Assembly: GCF_001556105.1 (NCBI RefSeq)
Contig: NZ_LSIF01000036.1
Location: forward strand, 1-64,000
Reading direction: 5' to 3'
DNA from: Pseudoxanthomonas mexicana
GTDB taxonomy: Bacteria; Pseudomonadota; Gammaproteobacteria; Xanthomonadales; Xanthomonadaceae
DNA length: 64,000 bases
Shown: positions 1 to 7,720 of the stretch, piece after piece
Layout: each line of letters opens with the position of its first letter
Numbering within the stretch: position 1 is the first letter of the stretch
Notes under the pieces: model-generated
What the model was told of the DNA's origin: nothing
The model's database searches: none
What the model saw: the letters and a program-made list of their open reading frames with translations, nothing else
Translations under genes and position numbers: made by a program

Positions 1-47
1 AAAGCGTACGAGAAAATTCCACTTCTGAGGTCTGCTAATCTGCGGGG

Positions 48-147
48 GGATTACCCAAGCCGAGACCGCTTCGCAGATCGGCTTGAATGGCGGGCTCTAT
101 CATTCCGCCATACCGCTTCGCGGGTCGGCTCAACTCAGGCGTTAACC
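48..147 (+). other. Composite attC site (two nested or tandem copies)
   Basis: Two attC-like palindromes sit back to back. The first (about 48-89) has 'CAAGCCGA' and 'TCGGCTTGAAT' flanking a CGCTTCGC loop. The second (about 97-147) has 'CCGCTTCGCGGGTCGGCT', 'CTCAGGC' and the core GTTAACC at 141-147. No gene lies between them. The unit may be a fused site left by cassette deletion, or an empty cassette. The core deviates from GTTRRRY at one position. Confidence 0.7.
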
Positions 148-154
148 CCAAATC

Positions 155-613
155 ATGCTTACGACAGTCGGACGCTATTTTGACCCTTGGGAGGCGCATA
201 TCCTGCGGGCCCGTCTCGAGGCTGAGGGCATTCCCGCAAGTGTCATTGGCGATCAACACATCATCGCTAACTGGCCCTTGTCCGTGGCTCTTGGCGGGAC
301 CGCACTTCAGGTGCCTCAGCAATTTGCGGTACAAGCGCAAGAGGTCATTGCCGCCTACCATGCCGGCACTTATGAGCAAGATTTGATCGCCGAGCACCCG
401 GAGGCGGTGGATGCCTGCCCTGCTTGCGGAGCGGCCGAGATAGCTAGCTCTGTTCCACATAGGCAGCGCGCTCTGGCGGTTGCTACATTTCTCTTCGCAT
501 CGGCACCCTTCCCCACCAGTGCGTCCGACATGCAATGCAAAGCGTGCGGCCATCGTTGGCGGTACGGGTCTAACAATTCATTCAAGCCGAACCCGCTTCG
601 CGGGTCGGCTTAG
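155..613 (+). CDS. Cassette gene 1: DUF2007-domain protein with C-terminal zinc ribbon
   Basis: The 152-residue product starts with a DUF2007-type domain (about residues 1-70; typical 'DPWEAHILRARLEAEGI' segment), a small ferredoxin-like fold described as putative signal-transducing. Two CXXC pairs (C88/C91 and C128/C131) suggest a split zinc ribbon. A hydrophobic stretch near residues 106-120 lies between them. The start is the first ATG after the upstream core, with no clear Shine-Dalgarno sequence. The stop codon is inside the downstream attC, so the last ~14 residues ('SNNSFKPNPLRG...') are translated from the recombination site. Such tails are common in cassette proteins. The biological role is unknown; the domain call is from sequence recognition. 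Confidence 0.8.
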   Translation: MLTTVGRYFDPWEAHILRARLEAEGIPASVIGDQHIIANWPLSVALGGTALQVPQQFAVQAQEVIAAYHAGTYEQDLIAEHPEAVDACPACGAAEIASSVPHRQRALAVATFLFASAPFPTSASDMQCKACGHRWRYGSNNSFKPNPLRGSA

Positions 614-627
614 TTCAGGCGTTAGGA
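568..627 (+). other. attC site, canonical
   Basis: The R'' box GTCTAAC (568-574) matches RYYYAAC exactly. A palindrome built on 'AAGCCGAACCCGC' and 'GCGGGTCGGCTT' follows, ending in the R' core GTTAGGA (621-627). It is the best-preserved reference copy for the array. The stop of cassette gene 1 lies within it, and the AGGA of the core sits 3 nt upstream of the next ATG. Confidence 0.92.
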
Positions 628-630
628 CGC

Positions 631-1020
631 ATGTCAGACCCACAGCAAATTTCAGCACTTGAAGCGTCGCACCTCGCATACGACGCTTTCGTCTTTACTG
701 TCGAGGCCTTGGCTAGCTCACCAGAAGACCCATGCGAGGCTATGGGTGACTACAACACAGCCTGGGAGCCGCGGGATGATGCATTGTCCGGCCACTACCT
801 GATTAGCTCTGGTCTCTTCACCGAAGAACAGGAGTCTGCCGTTCTGGCGTTCCTCGCTGCAGTTCACCCCATACCGGTCAATGACATGCCGGCCGGCTCA
901 GGTCGCGCCGAGAATCTTGCAGCAATGCAGCACGCTGCCTGGGGATCCTATTCGCTTGCGTTCAAAAGAACTTCTGACAGCACTGGCTCTGGCAACAGAG
1001 AAAAACCGGGCGTTCCTTGA
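631..1020 (+). CDS. Cassette gene 2: unknown protein, apparent frameshift near its end
   Basis: The product in the open frame is 129 residues, acidic, without signal peptide or membrane segment. I do not recognise the family. Initiation is favoured by AGGA (624-627), inside the attC core, next to the ATG. The C-terminus 'TSDSTGSGNREKPGVP' looks unlike folded protein. Skipping one A in the AAAA tract at 964-967 gives 'KELLTALALATEKNRAFLD' and onward to a TGA at 1040-1042, flush with the next attC. That helical ending is more credible. This suggests a single-base insertion in the tract, real or a sequencing error. Programmed slippage cannot be excluded. Confidence 0.65.
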   Translation: MSDPQQISALEASHLAYDAFVFTVEALASSPEDPCEAMGDYNTAWEPRDDALSGHYLISSGLFTEEQESAVLAFLAAVHPIPVNDMPAGSGRAENLAAMQHAAWGSYSLAFKRTSDSTGSGNREKPGVP

Positions 1021-1036
1021 CCGTCATGCAAATGCG

Positions 1037-1095
1037 CCCTGACAGTTCATCAAGCCGACGCCGCTTCGCGGCGCAACTTAGTTCAGGAGTTGGGG
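1037..1095 (+). other. attC site, mildly degenerate
   Basis: The shared elements 'TTCATCAAGCCGACGCCGC', 'TTCGCGGCG' and 'TTAGTTCAGG' are present, with core GTTGGGG (1089-1095). The R'' side (CCCTGAC) is weaker than in the copy at 568. The restored stop of cassette gene 2 (1040-1042) falls within its left edge. Confidence 0.85.
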
Positions 1096-1105
1096 ACCAA
1101 GATCA

Positions 1106-1903
1106 GTGTCAATGAGTGCTGAAACCACAGATTCGTTGGTGGCCGTTCCTGGTGGAAACATTTTTGTTCGCCGCTGGAATTCTGGCAGTACCGTCCCGGA
1201 GCCAATCGTCCTTCTACATGACTCATTAGGCTCCGTAGAAATGTGGCATGACTTTCCTGCCGAACTTTCAAAAGCATCCGCAAGACCAGTCATCGCATAT
1301 GACCGACTTGGATTTGGCAAGTCATCTCCACGCTATGCCCCGCCAAGCACAAAATTTATCCTCGAGGAAGCACAAGTTCATTTTCCTGCCATTGCTCGAG
1401 CCCTTGACCTGAATAGATATGTTCTTTTCGGTCATAGCGTTGGCGGCAGCATGGCTCTGTCGGTTGCGGCGCTCCATCCCAGTCATTGCATGGCAGTCAT
1501 ATCAGAGTCTGCCCAAGCATTTGTAGAGCCAAGAACGCTTGCCGGCATCGAGGCTGCCAAAGAGTCTTTCAGGATCCCGGAGCGGTTCGCAAAGCTCAAT
1601 AAATGGCACGGCGACAAGTCGCGCTGGGTTCTGGACGCATGGATAGAGGTTTGGTTGTCTCCACAGTTCAGGTCTTGGTCGATTGTTTCGCACCTCAAAG
1701 ATGTCCAATGCCCGGTTCTCGCCATCCACGGAAACAATGACGAGTACGGCTCCGAGGAGTTTCCTAGAACCATCGCCAGGCATGTCCAGGGCCCGACAAG
1801 CCTTGAAATCCTGAGAGATTGCGGTCATGTGCCGCACCGCGAAAGGAAGGACTTGGTGCTAGATTTGGTCGCTACCTTCATCCACAAGCATTTGGGGTCA
1901 TAG
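1106..1903 (+). CDS. Cassette gene 3: alpha/beta-fold hydrolase
   Basis: The 265-residue product has the alpha/beta-hydrolase layout. The oxyanion-region motif 'VLLHDSLGS' lies near residues 35-43, the nucleophile elbow 'GHSVGG' puts the Ser at 111, the acid is probably D212 in 'GNNDEYG', and the catalytic His is H241 in 'CGHVPH'. Numbering uses GTG 1106; ATG 1112 is an equally likely start two codons downstream. Substrate is not predictable; the family covers esterases, epoxide hydrolases and C-C hydrolases. There is no signal peptide, so it is probably cytoplasmic. Base composition is clearly AT-richer than core genes, as expected for a cassette gene. Confidence 0.85.
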   Translation: MSMSAETTDSLVAVPGGNIFVRRWNSGSTVPEPIVLLHDSLGSVEMWHDFPAELSKASARPVIAYDRLGFGKSSPRYAPPSTKFILEEAQVHFPAIARALDLNRYVLFGHSVGGSMALSVAALHPSHCMAVISESAQAFVEPRTLAGIEAAKESFRIPERFAKLNKWHGDKSRWVLDAWIEVWLSPQFRSWSIVSHLKDVQCPVLAIHGNNDEYGSEEFPRTIARHVQGPTSLEILRDCGHVPHRERKDLVLDLVATFIHKHLGS

Positions 1904-1918
1904 CATGGCCGCTTTGGC

Positions 1919-1977
1919 GCCCGACAATTCGTTCAAGCCGACGCTGCTTAGTGGCGGGGCTGGAATCGAGCGCTAGC
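1919..1977 (+). other. attC site, strongly degenerate
   Basis: The left half is recognisable ('CCGACAATTCGTTCAAGCCG'), but the loop reads 'CTGCTTAGTGG' and the right half has lost 'TTCAGGC'. The core position reads CGCTAGCC instead of GTTAGG. Recombination at this site is probably impaired. Confidence 0.65.
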
Positions 1978-2005
1978 CCACTTTTTCAACGAACCCGGAG
2001 GTCGC

Positions 2006-2396
2006 GTGAAGACGCTGTTCGCTGTCGGTCTACTCACGGCCTCGTTCTCGGCGGTCGCGGATTCGTCGCCTCCGGACTCACAGGGCGCATGGGTTGGTGC
2101 CCGCCCTAACGTCCAAGTAAACGTAACTCCCGGCAGCGCGCCGGATACTCGCACGGTCAAGGCAACTGTTTCAGACATGCGCACCTGAGCCATACTGGCC
2201 ACGCTTGTCATGGCCACTCGCGCCGGCACTCCCGCCAGTGCGGAGATAGGCGGCACTGGGGGCAGGAGATGATCTCGGTTGCGTTCACCGTCATCGTTGA
2301 CACATCCGGGAAGAGACGGGCGGCTACTCCAGCCAGATCCGAGGCAACACTGATGCCATTGCCCCTCAAAGCGCTACTCTCGCCATTACTCGATAA
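2006..2396 (+). pseudogene. Cassette gene 4: decayed secreted protein (one stop, two frameshifts)
   Basis: It begins at GTG 2006 after GGAGG (1997-2001). A signal peptide of about 19 residues ('MKTLFAVGLLTASFSAVA') is followed by 'RPNVQVNVTPGSAP'. The open frame stops at TGA 2186-2188 after 60 residues, but reading on gives 'AILATLVMATRAGTPASAE'. The frame then shifts by one base at the G-run 2258-2262 to 'QEMISVAFTVIVDTSGK'. It shifts again near 2315-2321 to 'GYSSQIRGNTDAIAPQSA' and ends at TAA 2394-2396, 3 nt before the next attC. One nonsense change plus two single-base losses explain the whole cassette. The restored protein would have ~130 residues and be exported. Family unknown. Confidence 0.7.
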
Positions 2397-2399
2397 GTG

Positions 2400-2459
2400 G
2401 CCCAACAAATCATTCAAGCCGGCGCCGCTTCGCGGCACGGCCTAGTTCAGGCGTTAGGT
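2400..2459 (+). other. attC site, canonical
   Basis: R'' GCCCAAC (2400-2406) and R' GTTAGGT (2453-2459) both match the consensus exactly, flanking 'CATTCAAGCCGGCGCCGC' and 'TTCGCGGCACGGCC'. The copy is intact although the gene it belongs to is degraded. Confidence 0.92.
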
Positions 2460-2464
2460 GCGCT

Positions 2465-3085
2465 ATGAAGAAGATCCTGATGATTTCTTTTTTCACGGCT
2501 TTCTCAGTCAATGCAACGAATCGTCAGGATGCGGATAGGTGCGCTTATGATCGAGAGGCACTTCTGTCTCTTGACGAAAAGGCATTTGACCAGGACGTCC
2601 CCAATGGTGGGTGGCGCAAAATTGGAAACATGCCAGGTTGCGAGGCCGCCGCCGCAGAGCTGATTGCCGCCTATCGGGAAAGATATCCAGATTCATCATC
2701 AACGGTAGCTTGGCATCAAGGCCAGATGCTCGCGTTTTCGGGGATGAACAAGCAAGCCATTCCAGTCCTTGAGAGTTCCAAGAAAGACCCGGCCCGGGAC
2801 GTTGCGGGGTGGAACCACTACGTTGATGCCACTATTGCCTTCCTTTCGGGCGACAAGGAAAGCCTTGAACGCGCACGCGATCAGTTGGCGACCGTGCCCT
2901 ATGGCTCAGCGCCGGGCATGCCGCCACTCGTGGATGGATTCATGGAGTTTCCGACCCAACCCGGCCAACCACCTATCAGAATGCGCTGGCCACTGAACAT
3001 CGATGTTGTTGATGGCTTGGTCAAATGTTTCGGCAAGGCATACAGTGAGGCATATGGCCCATCCTGTCGCCCCGACAGATCATGA
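2465..3085 (+). CDS. Cassette gene 5: secreted protein of unknown function
   Basis: The 206-residue product has a short signal peptide ('MKKILMISFFTAFSVNA', cleavage near residue 17). The mature part is mostly polar and helical: 'AAAELIAAYRERYPDSSS' and 'QAIPVLESSKKDPARD' resemble tetratricopeptide-like helical pairs, though no repeat is clear. Cysteines at the start and end of the mature protein ('DRCAYD', 'MPGCE', 'VKCFGK', 'PSCRP') could form periplasmic disulfides. The ATG is 5 nt past the upstream core, whose AGG may act as a weak ribosome site. I do not recognise the family. Confidence 0.75.
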   Translation: MKKILMISFFTAFSVNATNRQDADRCAYDREALLSLDEKAFDQDVPNGGWRKIGNMPGCEAAAAELIAAYRERYPDSSSTVAWHQGQMLAFSGMNKQAIPVLESSKKDPARDVAGWNHYVDATIAFLSGDKESLERARDQLATVPYGSAPGMPPLVDGFMEFPTQPGQPPIRMRWPLNIDVVDGLVKCFGKAYSEAYGPSCRPDRS

Positions 3086-3092
3086 GGCGCAC

Positions 3093-3152
3093 ACCCGACA
3101 ATTCATTCGCGCCGAACCCGCTTCACGGTTCGGCTTGGATCGGGCGTTGGGT
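3093..3152 (+). other. attC site
   Basis: R'' ACCCGAC (3093-3099) and R' GTTGGGT (3146-3152; fits GTTRRRY) flank 'GCGCCGAACCCGC' and 'TTCACGGTTCGGCTT'. The 3' motif reads 'GATCGGGC' instead of 'GTTCAGGC'. It is probably functional. Confidence 0.88.
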
Positions 3153-3609
3153 GCCTCGACATCATCTGTGGCGACTGCCTGCAATCATCCTGCTATGCCT
3201 CTCGGTACTAGCGCCAAACGCATTGGCCTCCGAGCGCGATCCAGAGCATGACTTGCGTGATGCGAACCACCGCTACGATCTGGCGCTTGTAGCAGCAGAT
3301 GCGTCCGCTCTCGACGCTCTGTACCTCCCTGAGTTCACGTACATTGGCCCTGGCGGTGTAGTTCGCAACAAGGCCGAACAGATTCGATCGCTTGCGTCAG
3401 GAGCCATTGATATCATCGAAGGCGGAAGCGACCATATTTCGATCACAATCTATGGAGAGGCCGCGATCCTGACCGGGCGTTTCACGGGCCGTGTGCGTGC
3501 GCACGGCGAGGAGTTCTCCTTTCAGGAGCGCTACTCAACTGTTTGGATCAATCGCGGTAATGGTTGGCGCTTGGCTTTGGAGCACGGCACTGTCATCAAA
3601 GACAAGTAG
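3151..3609 (+). CDS. Cassette gene 6: secreted DUF4440 / SnoaL-like protein
   Basis: I start this gene at GTG 3151, at the last bases of the attC core. That gives a good signal peptide (basic 'PRHHLWR', hydrophobic '[18 protein letters not shown]', cleavage before 'SERD'). An upstream in-frame ATG at 3082 would force translation through the whole attC and bury the signal peptide. The mature domain ('[19 protein letters not shown]' ... '[19 protein letters not shown]' ... '[11 protein letters not shown]') is a DUF4440-type member of the NTF2/SnoaL fold, a small cone-shaped domain used for ligand binding or catalysis. Its role here is unknown; location is probably periplasmic. No convincing ribosome-binding site is present. 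Confidence 0.75.
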   Translation: MPRHHLWRLPAIILLCLSVLAPNALASERDPEHDLRDANHRYDLALVAADASALDALYLPEFTYIGPGGVVRNKAEQIRSLASGAIDIIEGGSDHISITIYGEAAILTGRFTGRVRAHGEEFSFQERYSTVWINRGNGWRLALEHGTVIKDK

Positions 3610-3630
3610 ATGCGGAGTGCCGCAGCAGGC

Positions 3631-3688
3631 ATCCAGACATTCATTCAAGCCGAGCCCGCTTTGCGGGCCAGATTGATCCAGGCGTCAC
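3631..3688 (+). other. attC site, degenerate core
   Basis: 'CATTCATTCAAGCCGAGCC' and 'CGCTTTGCGGGCC' are preserved, followed by 'TGATCCAGGC'. The core is GTCACGC (3682-3688) rather than GTTRRRY, so cleavage there is probably poor. Confidence 0.75.
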
Positions 3689-3707
3689 GCCACGAGGAAC
3701 TCCTGCC

Positions 3708-4124
3708 ATGAATCCAGGGAAACAGCTTGTTGGCGTTGGCGCGATTGTCATGCGCGATGGGCTGGTTTTGCTCGGGAAGAGGATGGGCTCACACGGTGCG
3801 GGCACGTGGGCGCTTCCCGGCGGACATCTTGAGTTCGGTGAAAGCGCCGCGGCGTGCGCTGTACGTGAAGTCCGCGAAGAGACCGGGCTGGAGATCGAGA
3901 GCATCACCGCTGGCCCCTACACGAGTGATGTATTTGCTTCGGAGGGCAAGCATTACATCACCTTGTTTGTCGTTGCCCGAAGCGACGCTGGTGATCCGGC
4001 GCTGTGCGAGCCCGAGAAGTGTTCTGGCTGGCAATGGTTCCGCTGGTCGGAGCTGCCTAGCCCGTTGTTCCAGCCTCTTGCAACGCTTCATGCGACGGGG
4101 TTCGTTCCGAACGGAGCGACCTAG
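3708..4124 (+). CDS. Cassette gene 7: NUDIX hydrolase (NUDT15-like)
   Basis: The 138-residue product carries a complete Nudix box, G39-X5-E45-X7-REVREETG (53-60), which binds Mg2+ for pyrophosphate hydrolysis. The N-terminal strand '[13 protein letters not shown]' and '[13 protein letters not shown]' resemble NUDT15/MutT-type nucleotide-triphosphate diphosphatases, so sanitising modified nucleotides is a plausible role. Substrate is inference. I chose ATG 3708, 20 nt past the attC core, with GAGGA upstream; longer upstream reading would cross the attC. It is the last gene of the array. NUDIX genes occur often as integron cassettes. Confidence 0.88.
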   Translation: MNPGKQLVGVGAIVMRDGLVLLGKRMGSHGAGTWALPGGHLEFGESAAACAVREVREETGLEIESITAGPYTSDVFASEGKHYITLFVVARSDAGDPALCEPEKCSGWQWFRWSELPSPLFQPLATLHATGFVPNGAT

Positions 4125-4150
4125 CCGTTCATTCTGTTCGAACACGCCTA
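4119..4150 (+). other. Vestigial attC at the end of the array
   Basis: 'CCTAGCCGTTCATTCTG' followed by 'TTCGAAC' lines up with 'TCTAACAATTCATTC' of intact copies, but the palindrome and core are lost. It overlaps the stop codon of the NUDIX gene. No further attC-like sequence follows, so I place the array boundary here. Confidence 0.45.
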
Positions 4151-4238
4151 GCTGACGCGCTCACCGGCGTCGCTTACTGTTGCTCATTCTCCACACCCTC
4201 GCGCTATCGTTCGCCACACCTCCACCCGGAAGCCGCCC

Positions 4239-4631
4239 ATGGTGATTCCCCGCAAGCAGGCCGTGGTTGCTGGCGTCATCGCCATCGCATGCGTCCTCGC
4301 GCTTCAGGCACTCAACAGCATCGGCTGCTACGAACACACACTGGTGACGTTCGTGCAGGTACTGGGCATGTTCCTGCTGGTGCCCCTACTGCCGGCGCTG
4401 ATGTCGCTGTTCACCGCCAATCCGTTGCGGGCGGTGGGGGCGTGCCTGCTGTTCGCCCCGTGGCTGGTGTTTGCCTACTACACCGACTGCGTGCGGCCGT
4501 ACCAGGGTGGCGGCGCTTCGATGATCTACGTGGCCGTGCTGCTGTGGGGCACGCCGTGCGCCGTCGTGGGCGCATTGCTCACCGGACCGGTAATGCGACT
4601 GTTCGGCCTGACGGTGGCATCGCACCGATAG
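4239..4631 (+). CDS. Small integral membrane protein, unknown
   Basis: The 130-residue product has about four hydrophobic segments (near residues 8-25, 36-58, 66-83 and 95-120) and short loops, one with two cysteines ('GCYEH', 'TDCVRPYQGGG'). It is not a cassette gene: it has no attC behind it and is GC-rich like the host. It converges with the regulator gene that ends at 4667. I do not recognise the family. The location is the inner membrane by prediction. Confidence 0.7.
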   Translation: MVIPRKQAVVAGVIAIACVLALQALNSIGCYEHTLVTFVQVLGMFLLVPLLPALMSLFTANPLRAVGACLLFAPWLVFAYYTDCVRPYQGGGASMIYVAVLLWGTPCAVVGALLTGPVMRLFGLTVASHR

Positions 4632-4666
4632 CCGGGAACTGACACCGCCCCGACGTCGCGCCGGCC

Positions 4667-5350
4667 CTACTCCGCTTCTTCCGGCGGTAATACGATGCCG
4701 TCGGGATCCACCGCCAAGCGACCGGCGGCCAGCACCGCCTGCGTGCGGTTGGTGACGTGCAGCTTGCGCAGGATGGCGGTGACGTGGGCCTTGATGGTGG
4801 CTTCGGACACGCCCAGGTCGTAGGCGATCTGCTTGTTGAGCAAACCAGCGCCCAGCATCTGCAACACCTTGAACTGCTGTGGCGTGAGGTCGCGCAGACG
4901 CTGCGCGGTTTCCTGCTCGTCGCGGCTGGTGGCGGGCGCGTTGTGCGCTTCGTCCGGCACCCAGCGCTCGCCGTCCAGCACCATGCCGATGGCCTGGCCG
5001 ATGGTGTCCGAATCAGCAGACTTGGGAATGAAGCCGAGCGCACCATGATCCAGCGCGCGGCGCATCACTGCCGGTTCCTCGCGCGCCGACACGATGACCA
5101 CCGGCAGCTGCGGGTGCAGCGCGCGCAGGTGCACCAGCGCGTTGAACCCATGCGCGCCCGGCATGTTGAGGTCCATCAGTAGCAGGTCGGCATCGGGATG
5201 CGCGTCGACCAGGACGTACAGCGCATCGACGCTGTCGGCTTCATGCAGCTTCACGCCCGGCATCACGCGTTGCACGGCACCCCGCAGCGCCTCGCGGAAC
5301 AGCGGGTGGTCGTCGGCAATCAGCAGGGTGGGCATGGCGGTGCGGTCCAT
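4667..5350 (-). CDS. NarL/LuxR-family response regulator (acs-linked)
   Basis: A 227-residue two-domain regulator. The N-terminal receiver has acidic residues 'ADDHP', phospho-acceptor Asp60 in 'LLLMDLNMPG' and the switch region 'VVIVSARE'. The C-terminal LuxR-type HTH contains 'LNKQIAYDLGVSEATIKAHV'. MPTL, five codons in, is an alternative start. It lies 105 bp downstream of acs on the same strand, so it may be co-transcribed. NarL-type regulators next to acs (CrbR/ErdR/AgmR group) control acetate and alcohol metabolism in other gammaproteobacteria, and the same role is inferred here. No sensor kinase gene is adjacent, so its partner must be elsewhere. Confidence 0.88.
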   Translation of the reverse strand: MDRTAMPTLLIADDHPLFREALRGAVQRVMPGVKLHEADSVDALYVLVDAHPDADLLLMDLNMPGAHGFNALVHLRALHPQLPVVIVSAREEPAVMRRALDHGALGFIPKSADSDTIGQAIGMVLDGERWVPDEAHNAPATSRDEQETAQRLRDLTPQQFKVLQMLGAGLLNKQIAYDLGVSEATIKAHVTAILRKLHVTNRTQAVLAAGRLAVDPDGIVLPPEEAE

Positions 5351-5418
5351 CGTGGGGGAAGGGTAATCCGTGGGGGTCGTGCTGCACAGGTGCAGGCGTC
5401 ACCCGCCCGCCTCGTGCT

Positions 5419-5444
5419 GGCCCGTCGCCTCCCCGCGACGGGCC
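5419..5444 (-). other. Perfect 10-bp stem-loop between acs and the regulator gene
   Basis: GGCCCGTCGC (5419-5428) pairs exactly with GCGACGGGCC (5435-5444) around a 6-nt loop. It starts 11 bp beyond the acs stop. There is no T-run on either strand, so it is more likely an mRNA 3'-stabilising or processing hairpin that tunes regulator expression than an intrinsic terminator. Confidence 0.55.
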
Positions 5445-5455
5445 GTGTACGTCGT

Positions 5456-7399
<1,944 letters not shown>

Positions 7400-7720
7400 G
7401 AGGTCCTCCCGGGACGTTCAAGTAAAGCGTCGATTCTGAAGCAAGCGGGGCGGAAGGCGGGCATCCGATGGGACGACGTCGGCGCATCCGGGGGATCGAG
7501 TTTGACGCATACCGGCGTGCGGCATTGCAGCATCCGGCTTAGACGATGGTCTTAAAACGCGCGTGCCGCGGACTGCGACAGATCGCCGCACCCCTGTTTT
7601 TCCCGGGGTTTGTCTTTGCTGCACCGCCGTTACGACTAATGGCGAATAGGCGGTGCAGGCACACAGGCGCAAGTCTCCCCCCAGCCGCGAAACGCGGCCA
7701 TCAACCTTTCGGGAGGGGTT
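7400..7720. promoter_or_regulatory. Divergent acs / porin control region
   Basis: This 321-bp gene-free stretch separates divergent acs and the porin gene. A perfect 10-bp inverted repeat, CTGCACCGCC (7619-7628) and GGCGGTGCAG (7649-7658), has a 20-bp AT-richer spacer containing 'TACGACTAAT'. It lies ~63 bp upstream of the porin ATG. It could be a transcription-factor site or a leader hairpin. A pyrimidine-rich 'CCCCTGTTTTTCCCGGGG' hairpin-like segment lies at ~7591-7608. A strong ribosome site, GGGAGGGG, precedes ATG 7721. Which factor binds is unknown. Confidence 0.5.

Larger units (their letters stand above)
1..4150 (+). mobile_element. Chromosomal integron gene-cassette array (distal end)
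   Basis: Seven consecutive small genes all read rightward, and each is followed by a ~60 bp imperfect palindrome. The palindromes share an attC layout: a 5' RYYYAAC-like box, 'ATTCAAGCC', a 'CCGCTTCGCGG' loop, 'TTCAGGC' and a terminal GTTAGG-type core. Spacing is one gene per site, as in integron cassettes. Cassette DNA is AT-richer than the rest of the window; positions 1381-1440 contain 27 G/C of 60. Neighbouring cassettes encode unrelated families. Genes read away from attI in integrons, so the integrase and attI should lie to the left, outside the window. The last recognisable site is a degenerate remnant after the NUDIX gene. Chromosomal integrons are known in Xanthomonas; identity with that integron is inference. 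Confidence 0.9.

Noticed and set aside
35-553. 172-codon open frame on the minus strand in the cassette region
   Set aside because: It runs through an attC and is antisense to the DUF2007 cassette gene; no domain or ribosome site.
4239-4631. Membrane protein as an eighth integron cassette
   Set aside because: No attC follows it and its base composition matches the host chromosome.
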